Positions 17,270-25,194 are shown, counted from the first letter of the stretch. The stretch: DNA of 64,000 nucleotides from RBG-16-66-20 sp052386675 (GCA_052386675.1 JBQTJX010000019.1:1-64000); one strand, 5' to 3'. Numbers and translations: made by a program. The notes: generated from the sequence alone by a model not told the origin.

Positions 17270-18507
17270 TATTTCTTCTTCGCGGGCGCTTCGTAGCTGA
17301 TGCGGTATATCGCGCCCAGCTGCTCATCCGAGACGAGGAGCGACCCGTCCTTCAGCTGCGCCAGGTACGCCGGCCGGCCCCAGAAGCTGTTGTCCTTCGG
17401 GTTCATGAAGCCGGTGGCGAAGGGCGTGATCTTCGCGCCCTTGCCGTCGGCGCCCGCCTTAACCGTCACCACGTCATAGCCGAACTTGTTGCTGCGGTTC
17501 CAGGAGCCCTTGCGCGCGATGAAGGCCACGCCCTGGTACTCCTTGGGGAACATCGTGCCGGTGTAGAAGTGGATGCCCATCACCGCGGCGTGCGGCCCCA
17601 TGGTGGTCACCGGCAGCGTCACGTCCTTGCAGGCGTCCTTCTTGCCCTTGGCCACGTCCGGATCGACGATCTTGTTGGCGTGGCAATAGGGGAAGCCGAA
17701 GTTCTGGCCCGGCTTGGCCAGCCGGTTCAGTTCGTCCTCCGGGCCCTTGTCACCGAGCCAGTCGCGGCCGTGGTCGGTGAACCACAGCTCGCCCGTCTTC
17801 GGATGCCAGTCGAAGCCCTGCGTGTTGCGCACGCCGGTGGCGATCACCTCCATGCCCGAGCCGTCCAGGTTGTAGCGGCGGATCTGGGCGTACTCGTTCG
17901 ACGGCGGCTCGCAGATGTTGCACGGTGCGCCGAACGGGACGTACAGCTTCTTGTCCGCGCCCATGCGCACGTACTTCCAGTTGTGGTGCTGCTCCTTGGG
18001 CAGATTGAAGGCCGCGGTCATGTCCACCGGAGCGCCAGCGGCGCCCTTGGCGGCGTTGTCGTAGCGCAGCACCTTGTCGATCGCGAACACATAGAGCGCG
18101 CCGTTGGCGTACACCGAGGTCGGCTGCGTCAGCTTGTCCGCCAGCACCTTGTGCGACGTCTTGCCGCCTTCGATCGTCACCTCGTATACGCGGCCGATGC
18201 CGCGCGTGCCGACCCACATCTTCGTCTGGTCGTCGTTCAGCGTCATCGCGCGCGCGCCGACCAGGCCAGTCGCCCAGACCTCGGCCTTGAAGCCCTTGGG
18301 CAGCTTCAGCTTGTCCAGCGGGATCTCGCTTGCCGGCGTCTCCGTCATCTTGCCCGGGACCGGTGCGAGCTTGGATTCCGCCATCGCCGGCGGCTTGCCC
18401 TGATGCCAGGCGGGCGGGGGCGCGGGCTTCTTGTCCTGGGCGAAGGCGGCTTGCACGGTGAACGCGAGCACGGCTGCCGATGTCAGTGCGAAGGTTTTGG
18501 TTTTCAT
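17269..18507 (-). CDS. PQQ-dependent sugar dehydrogenase, L-sorbosone dehydrogenase-like
   Basis: 412 residues: signal peptide (MKTKTFALTSAAVLAFTVQAAFA), a Pro/Lys linker, then a six-bladed beta-propeller related to soluble glucose/sorbosone dehydrogenases. Motifs include NTQGFDWHPKTGELWFTDHG, DWLGDKGPEDELNRL and FGFPYCH. It would oxidise a sugar, aldose or aldehyde in the periplasm using pyrroloquinoline quinone. A good ribosome site (AGGAGAGGA) precedes the ATG. First gene of a three-gene operon with the cytochrome and TonB receptor. Confidence 0.9.
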   Translation of the reverse strand: MKTKTFALTSAAVLAFTVQAAFAQDKKPAPPPAWHQGKPPAMAESKLAPVPGKMTETPASEIPLDKLKLPKGFKAEVWATGLVGARAMTLNDDQTKMWVGTRGIGRVYEVTIEGGKTSHKVLADKLTQPTSVYANGALYVFAIDKVLRYDNAAKGAAGAPVDMTAAFNLPKEQHHNWKYVRMGADKKLYVPFGAPCNICEPPSNEYAQIRRYNLDGSGMEVIATGVRNTQGFDWHPKTGELWFTDHGRDWLGDKGPEDELNRLAKPGQNFGFPYCHANKIVDPDVAKGKKDACKDVTLPVTTMGPHAAVMGIHFYTGTMFPKEYQGVAFIARKGSWNRSNKFGYDVVTVKAGADGKGAKITPFATGFMNPKDNSFWGRPAYLAQLKDGSLLVSDEQLGAIYRISYEAPAKKK

Positions 18508-18557
18508 GTTTTGGTTTCCTCTCCTGAGAGGGCGCTGAAGTTACACCCTGATTTGGT

Positions 18558-18577
18558 GCGCCGCAATGCTGCGGCGC
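18558..18577. terminator. GC-rich hairpin between two minus-strand genes
   Basis: Perfect 8-bp stem GCGCCGCA/TGCGGCGC with a four-base loop, in the gap after the biotinyl-carrier stop (18585) and before the PQQ dehydrogenase start. No T run follows on the minus strand, so it may attenuate transcription or stabilise RNA rather than act as a classic terminator. Confidence 0.3.
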
Positions 18578-18584
18578 GTCATCG

Positions 18585-18794
18585 CTATTCCAGATCGGCG
18601 ATCCACTCGCCTTCTTGTACTGAATCGCCTTCCTTTACCCGCAGGTCGAGGAGCTTGCCGGCTTTCGGGGCTACAACCGGGATCTCCATCTTCATGGACT
18701 CCAGGATGAGGATGGTGTCGTCGGGTTGCAGCTGGGCGCCGGGCTGGGCTTCGATCTTCCAGACCTTGCCGGCGACGTCGGTGGTGATTTTCAT
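18585..18794 (-). CDS. Biotin/lipoyl attachment (BCCP-like) carrier protein
   Basis: 69 residues, essentially one biotinyl domain. The sequence ILESMKMEIPV contains the modified lysine of the (A/S)MKM motif, followed by the second half-repeat VKEGDSVQEGEWIADLE. It would carry CO2 on biotin for a carboxylase, but no carboxylase subunit lies nearby. A 22-bp perfect palindrome sits 27 bases upstream of its start (18821-18842), a possible operator. Confidence 0.88.
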   Translation of the reverse strand: MKITTDVAGKVWKIEAQPGAQLQPDDTILILESMKMEIPVVAPKAGKLLDLRVKEGDSVQEGEWIADLE

Positions 18795-18820
18795 GTGCGG
18801 GATCGTAACCTGCGGGGTGG

Positions 18821-18842
18821 GATGTAACCGATCGGTTACATC
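18821..18842. repeat. 22-bp perfect palindrome, copy 1
   Basis: Half-site GATGTAACCGA followed directly by its reverse complement. An identical copy lies at 24530-24551. It has the shape of a TetR-family operator (centre CGATCG) and stands before the biotinyl-carrier gene; no TetR gene is present in the window. The two copies bracket a block of plus-strand accessory genes. The remaining 200 bases to the next gene at 19062 are less GC-rich and show nothing else firm. Confidence 0.8.
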
Positions 18843-19061
18843 TGGGCGCGGGGCGGGGATGATGGTCGATCTTGGATTTATATACGTTAGGAATATCAGG
18901 GGGTTGCGCGGATTCTGCGGCTTATCCCGGCGAGGGGGAGTGGGGGGAGGAGTCGTAAGGTGTTGATCCAGGTTGGGAACTGGGTGGAATGGAGAAAGTC
19001 GAGACTATGATGGCCGCAATAATGCTGACTATTGAACGTTTAGCCGCAGGGAGCAATATAC

Positions 19062-19745
19062 GTGGCGAGAATCTTTAGCTTCACTACTGGGCCTCAGGAC
19101 TGGCAGGCGCTCTTGGCGGACCCGCAGAAGCACTGGCGCACCGGGTTTTCAGCCCGCACGTTGGCGCACTGCTGGGAGGCAGCGAACGGGCTGCCACCGG
19201 AGGTCCAACGCGTCTTTGCATCCGCAACAGACCCGTTGGTCGTCAATTTCGTGCCGGTTCTCGCGGTGCCAGAGTTCAAAGTGCCTCTCCCGGGCGGCGA
19301 CCGGCCATCACAGAACGACATCTTCGTTCTCGGTCGGTCAACGGCCGGGCCCGTTTCCATGATGGTCGAAGGCAAGGTTTCTGAGTCCTTTGGTCCAACG
19401 ATCGCCGAATGGCGTACCGAGGCATCTGCAGGAAAAGACGAGCGGCTTTCTTTTCTTCTGCGCACGCTGGGGCTCTCTGCCGTTTCAAATGCAGAGCTCC
19501 GGTACCAATTGTTCCACCGCGCCGCATCGGCGGTTCTGGAAGGCGAGCGCTATCGTGCGGTCGCAGCAGTCATGCTGGTCCACTCGTTCAGCGAAAGGCG
19601 CGCGGGCTGGTCGGACTACGAGGCATTCCTTCAGCTATTTGGCGTTCGCGCACAAGCTGAGGTCATGCAAAGACTACCTGGCGCGCAGTCCGTGCCGCTT
19701 TTTGCAGCCTGGGTGCCTGGTGATGGAAAATTTCTCTCCGCATGA
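19062..19745 (+). CDS. Uncharacterised protein, possible PD-(D/E)XK nuclease-like (DUF6946-like)
   Basis: 227 residues from a GTG preceded by a CAGGGAG ribosome site. I recognise it only as resembling an uncharacterised family (DUF6946, from memory). It contains NDIFVLGR followed 15 residues later by MMVEGKVSE, i.e. a D...E-x-K arrangement compatible with a restriction-endonuclease-like core, and later YQLFHRAASAVLEGER. A nuclease role is inference. Base composition is less GC-rich than in the neighbours, in keeping with acquisition by transfer. It is the first gene of the palindrome-bounded block. Confidence 0.6.
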   Translation: MARIFSFTTGPQDWQALLADPQKHWRTGFSARTLAHCWEAANGLPPEVQRVFASATDPLVVNFVPVLAVPEFKVPLPGGDRPSQNDIFVLGRSTAGPVSMMVEGKVSESFGPTIAEWRTEASAGKDERLSFLLRTLGLSAVSNAELRYQLFHRAASAVLEGERYRAVAAVMLVHSFSERRAGWSDYEAFLQLFGVRAQAEVMQRLPGAQSVPLFAAWVPGDGKFLSA

Positions 19746-19848
19746 GCAGACTGCTGCTTAACAGCGCAGCCCACCGGGACGCGCGCGTCAGCGCCGTGCT
19801 TTGCGAAGGGCACCGGGCGCGCGCCCGTGGCTGCGAACCTTAGCAGCC

Positions 19849-20373
19849 ATGCACCCCACCGCAATCGTCCTGCACGGACCCACAAGCGCAGGAAAGACGA
19901 CCCTCGCCAAGGCGCTCCAGGCGAACGCCCCCGCGCCGGCATTCCACATCTCGCTGGACGCGTTTGTGACCATGTCGAACCGACGCGACATGCGCAGCGA
20001 CCAGGAGCGAGCCAGGGCCTACAAGCTTCACTGCGAGAACCTGCGCTCTACGCTGAGCCGCATCGCTCTGACTGAATTCGACATAATCTTGGATCTGGTG
20101 CTGCGTGACGAAGCCGAGCTCCAAGCTTGCCTTAAGGCCTTGAGCGGGCGCGCCACGTTCCTCATCGGCGTATCTGCTCCTTTGCATGTCTTGGAAGCCC
20201 GGGAGCGGGAACGGCCGGATCGGGCGAGCGGCGTCGCCAAGGAGCAAGTTGCGGATCCCGCGTACAACCGGCAGTACGACCTGAGGATTGATACGTCCAG
20301 GACGAGTCCTGAAGCCGCGGCCGCGGAGGTGCGGAAGCTGGTGAACGCCGGATCGCTTCCGGCACCCGGGTGA
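19849..20373 (+). CDS. Chloramphenicol phosphotransferase-like P-loop kinase
   Basis: 174 residues. Walker A HGPTSAGKTTLAKAL at the N-terminus, then FHISLDAFVTMSNRR, DIILDLVLRDEAEL and FLIGVSAPLHVLEARERERPDR. This order matches the CPT-like family (small-molecule 3'-O-phosphotransferases such as chloramphenicol phosphotransferase). The true acceptor is unknown; resistance should not be assumed. The ATG at 19849 is chosen because upstream in-frame residues are not family-like. Confidence 0.75.
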   Translation: MHPTAIVLHGPTSAGKTTLAKALQANAPAPAFHISLDAFVTMSNRRDMRSDQERARAYKLHCENLRSTLSRIALTEFDIILDLVLRDEAELQACLKALSGRATFLIGVSAPLHVLEARERERPDRASGVAKEQVADPAYNRQYDLRIDTSRTSPEAAAAEVRKLVNAGSLPAPG

Positions 20374-20388
20374 ACACCGACCTTTACC

Positions 20389-20886
20389 ATGCTTCTCCTC
20401 GACGCACTTCGCTACAAGGCCTGGGCAGATCGACGCACCCTCGACGCAGTGGCCGGGATCAACGCGCAAAGCTTTCCCTCCGCCATCGCCTTTGCGCGCC
20501 AGCAGCTGAACCACGTGGTCCGTGTAGAGGAACTCTTTCGGGCGCGACTCCTGGGGACGAAAGAGCCACACGACAGCACGAACTCGGAAGTCGTCCCCGA
20601 GCTGGCTGACCTGGGCAGGCGGCTCGCGGCGTCGAATGATTGGCTCCAAGGCTACGCCGGGTCGGCGTCCCTGACCCTGCTCCAGGAACGCGTTCGCTTC
20701 ACTTTCACGGACGGGAAGCCCGGGCTCCTGAGCCGGGAGGAAATCCTCTTTCACCTGATCAACCATGGCTCGTATCATCGGGGAGCGATCGGTCACGCGC
20801 TGGACCTGGCGCATGCTTCCCGTCCAGCAGACACCTTCACTGTTTTCATACACGCGGCTGAGCCGCACCGCCGAGGCGAGAACTGA
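20389..20886 (+). CDS. DinB-like damage-inducible/bacillithiol-transferase fold protein
   Basis: 165 residues of the four-helix DinB fold. The metal-binding histidines appear in ARQQLNHVVRVEELFRARL (first) and LINHGSYHRGAIGHAL (H-x3-H). Members of this fold are often thiol-dependent transferases or of unknown activity. It is followed six bases later by a second DinB gene, so the pair may be a tandem duplication that has diverged strongly. Confidence 0.82.
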   Translation: MLLLDALRYKAWADRRTLDAVAGINAQSFPSAIAFARQQLNHVVRVEELFRARLLGTKEPHDSTNSEVVPELADLGRRLAASNDWLQGYAGSASLTLLQERVRFTFTDGKPGLLSREEILFHLINHGSYHRGAIGHALDLAHASRPADTFTVFIHAAEPHRRGEN

Positions 20887-20891
20887 CGACG

Positions 20892-21386
20892 ATGAAACCC
20901 CACTTCACCACGCTCGCCAACTACAACGCCTGGGCCAACGCCCGCATCTACGCAGCCGCCCGCGCGCTCCCCGAGGAGTCCTACAAGAGAAACGTCGGCG
21001 CCTTCTTCGGCAGCCTTCACGGCACGCTCAACCACCTCCTGGTCGCGGACCGCATCTGGATGCGCCGCTTCACCGGCGAGGGCGACGCACCGGCGCAACT
21101 CAACGCGATCCTGCACGAGGACCTCCCGACCCTCGATGCGGCGCGCAAGGCGGAGGACGCCCGGATCATCCGGTACGTGGATGAACTTCCGGAGGCGGAC
21201 TTCGGCAAGGAGATCGACTACGCCACCACGACTGGCGCGAGGCATCGCAATCGACTCAGGGAACTGCTCACCCATCTCTTCAATCACCAGACCCACCACC
21301 GCGGGCAGGCGCATGCGATCCTGACCGTACTGGGCGTGCGCGAGCCGCCGCCGCTGGACCTGATGGTGATGCTGCGGGAAAGGTAA
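20892..21386 (+). CDS. DinB family protein
   Basis: 164 residues. It has the standard N-terminus (TTLANYNAWANARIYAAARALPEE), first His in SLHGTLNHLLVADRIWMRRF and the second pair in LLTHLFNHQTHHRGQAHAIL, a complete DinB metal site. Of the two adjacent DinB genes this one is closer to the family consensus. Function is unproven; a thiol- or detoxification-related transferase is the usual guess. Confidence 0.88.
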   Translation: MKPHFTTLANYNAWANARIYAAARALPEESYKRNVGAFFGSLHGTLNHLLVADRIWMRRFTGEGDAPAQLNAILHEDLPTLDAARKAEDARIIRYVDELPEADFGKEIDYATTTGARHRNRLRELLTHLFNHQTHHRGQAHAILTVLGVREPPPLDLMVMLRER

Positions 21387-21397
21387 CTGGTACTGCC

Positions 21398-22036
21398 ATG
21401 TCTTTTGTCGCCTTGCTACTCGCCGCGCTCGTTGTTCTCGCCACCCCAGCCTGGGCCCAGCCGCTCGCCACCTTCCCGCTCGAGCCCGAAATCGCGCTCG
21501 CGGAGAAACCGCACTTTTTCGGCTCCAGCCAGGGCCTCGCGGGCGTGTTTGGCGCCCTGGGCGGCATCGCCGTCAGTTCCTCCGTCGAGGACTCGAAGGA
21601 CAGGATCAAGCAGTACATGGACAAGCACGCCATCGACATCCGCCAGATCGTGCTGGCGGAGTTTCGCAGGGTCGCGGCGACGGCGTCCGCGCCGGCGCTG
21701 CCGAAAGAGGGCGTGCCCTACCGCCTGAGACTCGGGATTCCGAGCTACGGCATCTCGGCCCGCGGGCCGTTCGCGGACGAATACAAGCCCTGGCTGAGGG
21801 TGCGGCTCGAGGTGCTGGACAAGGCGGGCCGCGCGGAATTCGACGAAGGCGCGTTCGTCAACAATCGCACCGACGGCACGCCGGTGCACGCGCTGGCGAA
21901 GTATTTCGGCGATCCGGAAGTCCTGCGCGCGGCGCTCACGCGCGCGGCGGAGCTCGCGGTCGCGGAGGTGGTGAAGGACCTGGCGGAGCGCTACGGAGGC
22001 GCGCCAGGTTCGCCCCGGGGTGATGGCCTCCGCTGA
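21398..22036 (+). CDS. Hypothetical exported protein
   Basis: 212 residues, with a signal peptide (LLAALVVLATPAWA) and a mature part containing a small Gly/Ala-rich segment (GLAGVFGALGGIAVSSS) and a likely periplasmic alpha+beta domain. I do not recognise the family. The 3' end overlaps the acetyltransferase gene by 17 bases, so the two are probably cotranscribed. Confidence 0.7.
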   Translation: MSFVALLLAALVVLATPAWAQPLATFPLEPEIALAEKPHFFGSSQGLAGVFGALGGIAVSSSVEDSKDRIKQYMDKHAIDIRQIVLAEFRRVAATASAPALPKEGVPYRLRLGIPSYGISARGPFADEYKPWLRVRLEVLDKAGRAEFDEGAFVNNRTDGTPVHALAKYFGDPEVLRAALTRAAELAVAEVVKDLAERYGGAPGSPRGDGLR

Positions 22037-22607
22037 TACGCCAGTCGTCATCGAGCTGGAGACGCCGCGCCTGTGGCTGCGCCAGTGGCGCGAGTCGGAC
22101 CGGGAGCCGTTTGCCGCCATGAATGCCGATCCGCAGGTCATGGCGTATTTCGAATCGACACAGACGCGCGCGCTCAGCGACAGCAGCGTCGACCTCTGGC
22201 GTGCCCAATTCGCCGCCCGGGGGTGGAGCAACTGGGCGGTGGAACTGCGCTCGACGGGCGAGTTCATCGGGTTCACGGGCTTGTCGGTGCCGCGCCGCAC
22301 GTTCCCGTTTTCGCCCTGCGTCGAAGTGGGGTGGCGGCTGGCCCGCCGGTTCTGGGGCAAAGGCTTTGCGACGGAAGCCGCAAGCGCGTCGCTCGCGGTC
22401 GCATTCGGGCGATTGGACCTGCCGGAGGTCGTCTCTTTTACCACGGTGGGCAATGCCCGGTCGCGTGCGGTCATGGAGCGCATCGGCATGGTCAACGCCA
22501 ACCAGGATTTCGAGCATCCCGGCGTAAGGGAAGGCCATCCATTACGCCTTCACTGCCTCTATCGCATCGAAGCAGCGCAATGGAGGCAGGGGAATGCAGT
22601 GGTCTAG
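22020..22607 (+). CDS. GNAT family N-acetyltransferase, RimJ/RimL type
   Basis: 195 residues. The N-terminus ELETPRLWLRQWRESDREPFAAMNADPQVMAYF is the usual start of Acetyltransf_3 proteins. The acetyl-CoA loop is in VGWRLARRFWGKGFATEAASASLAVAF, and ARSRAVMERIGM is the conserved late helix. It would acetylate an amine of a protein N-terminus or small molecule; the target is unknown. It overlaps both neighbours slightly or closely in the same direction. Confidence 0.88.
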   Translation: MMASADTPVVIELETPRLWLRQWRESDREPFAAMNADPQVMAYFESTQTRALSDSSVDLWRAQFAARGWSNWAVELRSTGEFIGFTGLSVPRRTFPFSPCVEVGWRLARRFWGKGFATEAASASLAVAFGRLDLPEVVSFTTVGNARSRAVMERIGMVNANQDFEHPGVREGHPLRLHCLYRIEAAQWRQGNAVV

Positions 22608-22617
22608 TTTCCGCGCC

Positions 22618-23151
22618 ATGAACCGCATCGCCATTTTCGGCAACGCCGGCGGCGGCAAATCAACCCTCGCCCGCGAGCTCGCCGCCATCACCGGGTTGCC
22701 GCTCGCGGTGGTGGACAAGCTCCAGTACGGCAAGGGCGGCGTAGCCGTTCCGCACGAGGAATTCCTCCAGGCGCACGCCGCCCTGGTGGAGAGCGAGCGC
22801 TGGATCATCGACGGCTTCGGAGGCGCGACCGCGCTGTGGGCAAGGCTGGAGGCGGCGGACACGCTGGTCCACGTCGACCTGCCGCTGGCGGTGCACGCGC
22901 TGTGGGTGACCAAGCGCCTGGTGAAGGGCCTGTTCGTTGCGCCGCCGGGCTGGCCGGAGGGCAGCCCGGTGATCAGCAGCTCGATGGCGAGCTACCGGGT
23001 GCTGTGGCCTTGTCATGTCGGCATGACCCCGAAGTACCGCGCCTTTGTCGCAGGGGCGGCGCAGCACAAGCGCGTGTTCCACCTTTGCTCGAGGCGGGAC
23101 ATTGCGGATTGCGTGCGTCGAATCCGGAACGAATACGCGCATCTTGCGTGA
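22618..23151 (+). CDS. P-loop NTPase, adenylate-kinase-like (topology-modulation-type)
   Basis: 177 residues from the ATG at 22618, chosen because it puts the beta-strand NRIAIFGNAGGGKSTLAREL at the N-terminus. Walker A is GNAGGGKST; VVDKLQY and WIIDGFGGATALWARLEAADTLVHVDLPL follow the pattern of small FlaR-type kinase-fold proteins. Substrate is unknown. Confidence 0.8.
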   Translation: MNRIAIFGNAGGGKSTLARELAAITGLPLAVVDKLQYGKGGVAVPHEEFLQAHAALVESERWIIDGFGGATALWARLEAADTLVHVDLPLAVHALWVTKRLVKGLFVAPPGWPEGSPVISSSMASYRVLWPCHVGMTPKYRAFVAGAAQHKRVFHLCSRRDIADCVRRIRNEYAHLA

Positions 23152-23172
23152 TGCATACAACATATATATCAT
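23144..23172 (+). promoter_or_regulatory. Predicted promoter of the brnTA pair
   Basis: TTGCGT (23144-23149), 17-base spacer, TATCAT (23167-23172), in an unusually AT-rich patch (CATATATAT) directly before brnT. The predicted +1 falls at or beside the brnT ATG (23179), so the message may be nearly leaderless. BrnA-type antitoxins repress such promoters. Confidence 0.4.
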
Positions 23173-23178
23173 TGCACC

Positions 23179-23445
23179 ATGCGGTTCAAGCACGATCCTG
23201 CGAAAGCCGCGGCGAACCTCAGGAAGCATGGGGTTTCATTCGCCGACGCGGAAGGGGTGCTTGAAGATCCGCTTGCGGTCACCGTCGAGGACCCGGATGC
23301 CGAAGGCGAGCAGCGCTTCATAACCATCGGCATGGGAAGCGCGGGTGACGTGCTAGTCCTGGTCTGGACGGAACGCGACGGCGAGTGCCGGCCAATCTCG
23401 GTGCGTCGCCCGACGCGAAAGGAGCGAAGGCAATATGAGACCTGA
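23179..23445 (+). CDS. brnT: BrnT family toxin (type II toxin-antitoxin RNase)
   Basis: 88 residues with the BrnT signature: FKHDPAKAAANLRKHGVSFADAEGVLEDP at the start and ISVRRPTRKERRQYE at the end (the R-x-A/P-x4-E-R-x-Y type motif). BrnT is a RelE-like ribonuclease that stops translation until bound by BrnA. It overlaps brnA by 11 bases. Length is normal, so the toxin looks intact. Confidence 0.92.
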   Translation: MRFKHDPAKAAANLRKHGVSFADAEGVLEDPLAVTVEDPDAEGEQRFITIGMGSAGDVLVLVWTERDGECRPISVRRPTRKERRQYET

Positions 23446-23743
23446 ATACGATTTCTCCAAAGGCAAGCGTGGCGCGGTCATCCCGCAGAAGGGGAAGACG
23501 CGCATCTCCATCTTCATCGACGATGCCGTTCTCGAGCAGTTTCGGGTGCGTGCGGGAAAGGCGGGAACCGGCTACCAGACGATGATCAACGACGCCCTGC
23601 GGAAGTACCTTGCCGAAGCCGACCAGCCTGTCACGGAGAAGATGCTTCGGCAGGTGCTCCGCCAGGAAATGCCGGAGTATCTGCGAGGCTTGACCGCGCC
23701 GTCCTCCCGTACGCGCGCCAAGGACGGCGGGAGCCGCAAGTAG
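23435..23743 (+). CDS. brnA: BrnA family antitoxin
   Basis: 102 residues. A flexible N-terminus is followed by KTRISIFIDDAVLEQFRVRAGKAGTGYQTMINDALRKYL, a ribbon-helix-helix DNA-binding unit with the usual GxGYQT(M/L)IN signature. The C-terminal tail is longer than usual. It neutralises BrnT and autoregulates the operon. Confidence 0.92.
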   Translation: MRPEYDFSKGKRGAVIPQKGKTRISIFIDDAVLEQFRVRAGKAGTGYQTMINDALRKYLAEADQPVTEKMLRQVLRQEMPEYLRGLTAPSSRTRAKDGGSRK

Positions 23744-23778
23744 GGCGATTGGCGCCGATTCGCTGTATGAAGCGTTGA

Positions 23779-24141
23779 GTGGCCCCCGCTGAACTGCGCA
23801 CCTCCGGCCCGCTGCAGGCGGCGGTGGTGGCGCTCGCGCTGGGTTTCCTGCTGCGCGACACACCAGAGGCGGAGCCGGCGCGCACCTGGCCCTGGGTCGC
23901 GGCCGGCTACGGCGTCCTCGCCGCCGTGCTGCCCTGGCTCGCCGGCGGCTACGGGCCGGGCGAGTTCTCGCTGCGCAACTGGATCGTGCTGGGGGTGATG
24001 TTCGCCGCGCCGGTTGCCGTGGGTGCGTGGCTGCTGGCTGGCACGCCCTATGCGCACATCAGCGTAGCGTTCGCCGGGTTGGCGGTGCTGTGGGTCGTCC
24101 ATGGAACGATCGCGCTGGCGCTCCGGTTCCGCAGCCCATGA
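23779..24141 (+). CDS. Small integral membrane protein, unknown
   Basis: 120 residues from a GTG at 23779. Three to four hydrophobic helices (about 12-25, 36-56, 69-88, 93-114) with little charge between. I do not recognise the family. Its stop overlaps the next start (ATGA), and the coding frame is convincing mainly because of this coupling and its helix pattern. Confidence 0.55.
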   Translation: MAPAELRTSGPLQAAVVALALGFLLRDTPEAEPARTWPWVAAGYGVLAAVLPWLAGGYGPGEFSLRNWIVLGVMFAAPVAVGAWLLAGTPYAHISVAFAGLAVLWVVHGTIALALRFRSP

Positions 24142-24536
24142 CCCAATCTTTCGGCCTGGTGTCGTTCGTGGTGCGTGACTACGACGAGGCGCTGGCGTTC
24201 TTCGTCGGCAAGCTGGGCTTCGTGCTGGTCGAGGACACCTATGTTCCGGAGCAGGACAAGCGCTGGGTCGTGGTCTCGCCGCCGGGCGCGAGGGAATCCC
24301 GCCTGCTGCTCGCCAGGGCCTCCACGCCGGAGCAGGAATCCCGCATCGGCGCCCAGACCGGCGGCCGGGTGTTCCTGTTCCTGTACACCGACGACTTCTG
24401 GCGCGACTACCGGCGCTACCGGGCCGGGGGCATCGCGTTCGTGCGCGAGCCGAAGGAAGAGCCCTACGGCACGGTGGCGGTGTTCAGGGATTTGTACGGA
24501 AACCTGTGGGACCTGCTGCAGCCGGCCGCGATGTAA
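24138..24536 (+). CDS. VOC/glyoxalase superfamily protein
   Basis: 132 residues from the ATG at 24138. One vicinal-oxygen-chelate module: FGLVSFVVRDYDEALAFFVGKLGFVLVED...RWVVVSPPG and later VFRDLYGNLWDLLQ. The usual first metal His is replaced (VSFVVRDYDEA), so it may bind metal differently or be non-catalytic. The stop codon lies within the second 22-bp palindrome, making it the last gene of the block. Confidence 0.85.
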   Translation: MTQSFGLVSFVVRDYDEALAFFVGKLGFVLVEDTYVPEQDKRWVVVSPPGARESRLLLARASTPEQESRIGAQTGGRVFLFLYTDDFWRDYRRYRAGGIAFVREPKEEPYGTVAVFRDLYGNLWDLLQPAAM

Positions 24537-24551
24537 CCGATCGGTTACATC
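24530..24551. repeat. 22-bp perfect palindrome, copy 2
   Basis: Identical to 18821-18842. Here it covers the stop of the VOC gene and lies between convergent genes, where an operator would be unexpected and a hairpin terminator or an insertion boundary would be more natural. Confidence 0.8.
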
Positions 24552-24570
24552 CAGCGCCGGTCCGGCGCCC

Positions 24571-25194
24571 TTAGCTCGCAAACCGGTACGGCCCGCCCTT
24601 GTCCAGCGCCACCTTCCAGGCCGGCCGCGCGTGCAGCCGCTTCACCCACGCATCCAGCGCCGGGTACGCAGCGCGCTTCTTGTAGGCCTCCGCAATTTCG
24701 CCGATGAAGCTCATCTGCACGTCGGCGCCGGAGAACGTTGTCCCCAGCAGGAAGTCGCGCCCCTTCAGGTGGCCGTCCAGGTAGCCCAGGTGGTTGGCGA
24801 TCTCGCTCTCGATCCTCGGCTTCAAAGGCTCGCCATCGTCGCCCAGGCGGGAGACATACATATTGAGCATCAGCGGCAGCATCGCGGAGCCTTCGGCGTA
24901 GTGCATCCACATCTGGTAGTCGTCGTAGGCGGGCGAAGCCGGATCCGGCTGCAGCCGCCCGCCGCCGTGGCGCCGGATGAGGTAATCGACGATGGCGCCG
25001 GATTCGAATACCACGCGCGCGCCGTCGCTGATGACCGGCGACTTGCCCAGCGGGTGGACGGCCTTCAGTTCCGGCGGCGCGAGGCGGGTGTCCATGCGCT
25101 TGTAGTGCCGGATCTCGTAGGGCAGCGCGAGTTCCTCCAGCAACCACAGCACGCGTTGCGAGCGCGAGTCGTTCAGGTGGTGGACGACGATCAC
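24571..25194 (-). CDS. Glutathione S-transferase family protein
   Basis: 207 residues from a GTG at 25194 that overlaps the phosphatase stop (GTGA). An N-terminal thioredoxin-like domain begins IVVHHLNDSRSQRVLWLLEEL and includes GKSPVISDG and the glutathione-contacting VFESGAIVDYL. The C-terminal helical domain has SGADVQMSF at the N-capping box. It would conjugate or isomerise electrophiles with glutathione. It is the last gene of a minus-strand run starting with the amidase at 29005. Confidence 0.92.
   Translation of the reverse strand: MIVVHHLNDSRSQRVLWLLEELALPYEIRHYKRMDTRLAPPELKAVHPLGKSPVISDGARVVFESGAIVDYLIRRHGGGRLQPDPASPAYDDYQMWMHYAEGSAMLPLMLNMYVSRLGDDGEPLKPRIESEIANHLGYLDGHLKGRDFLLGTTFSGADVQMSFIGEIAEAYKKRAAYPALDAWVKRLHARPAWKVALDKGGPYRFAS

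Noticed and set aside
19849..20373. Chloramphenicol resistance gene
   Set aside because: The protein shares the fold and Walker A of CPT-like enzymes, but the substrate residues cannot be confirmed; resistance is not supported.
18821..24551. Classic genomic island with att sites and integrase
   Set aside because: The flanking repeats are palindromes and no integrase, tRNA target or transposase is present; only a block with suggestive borders can be stated.
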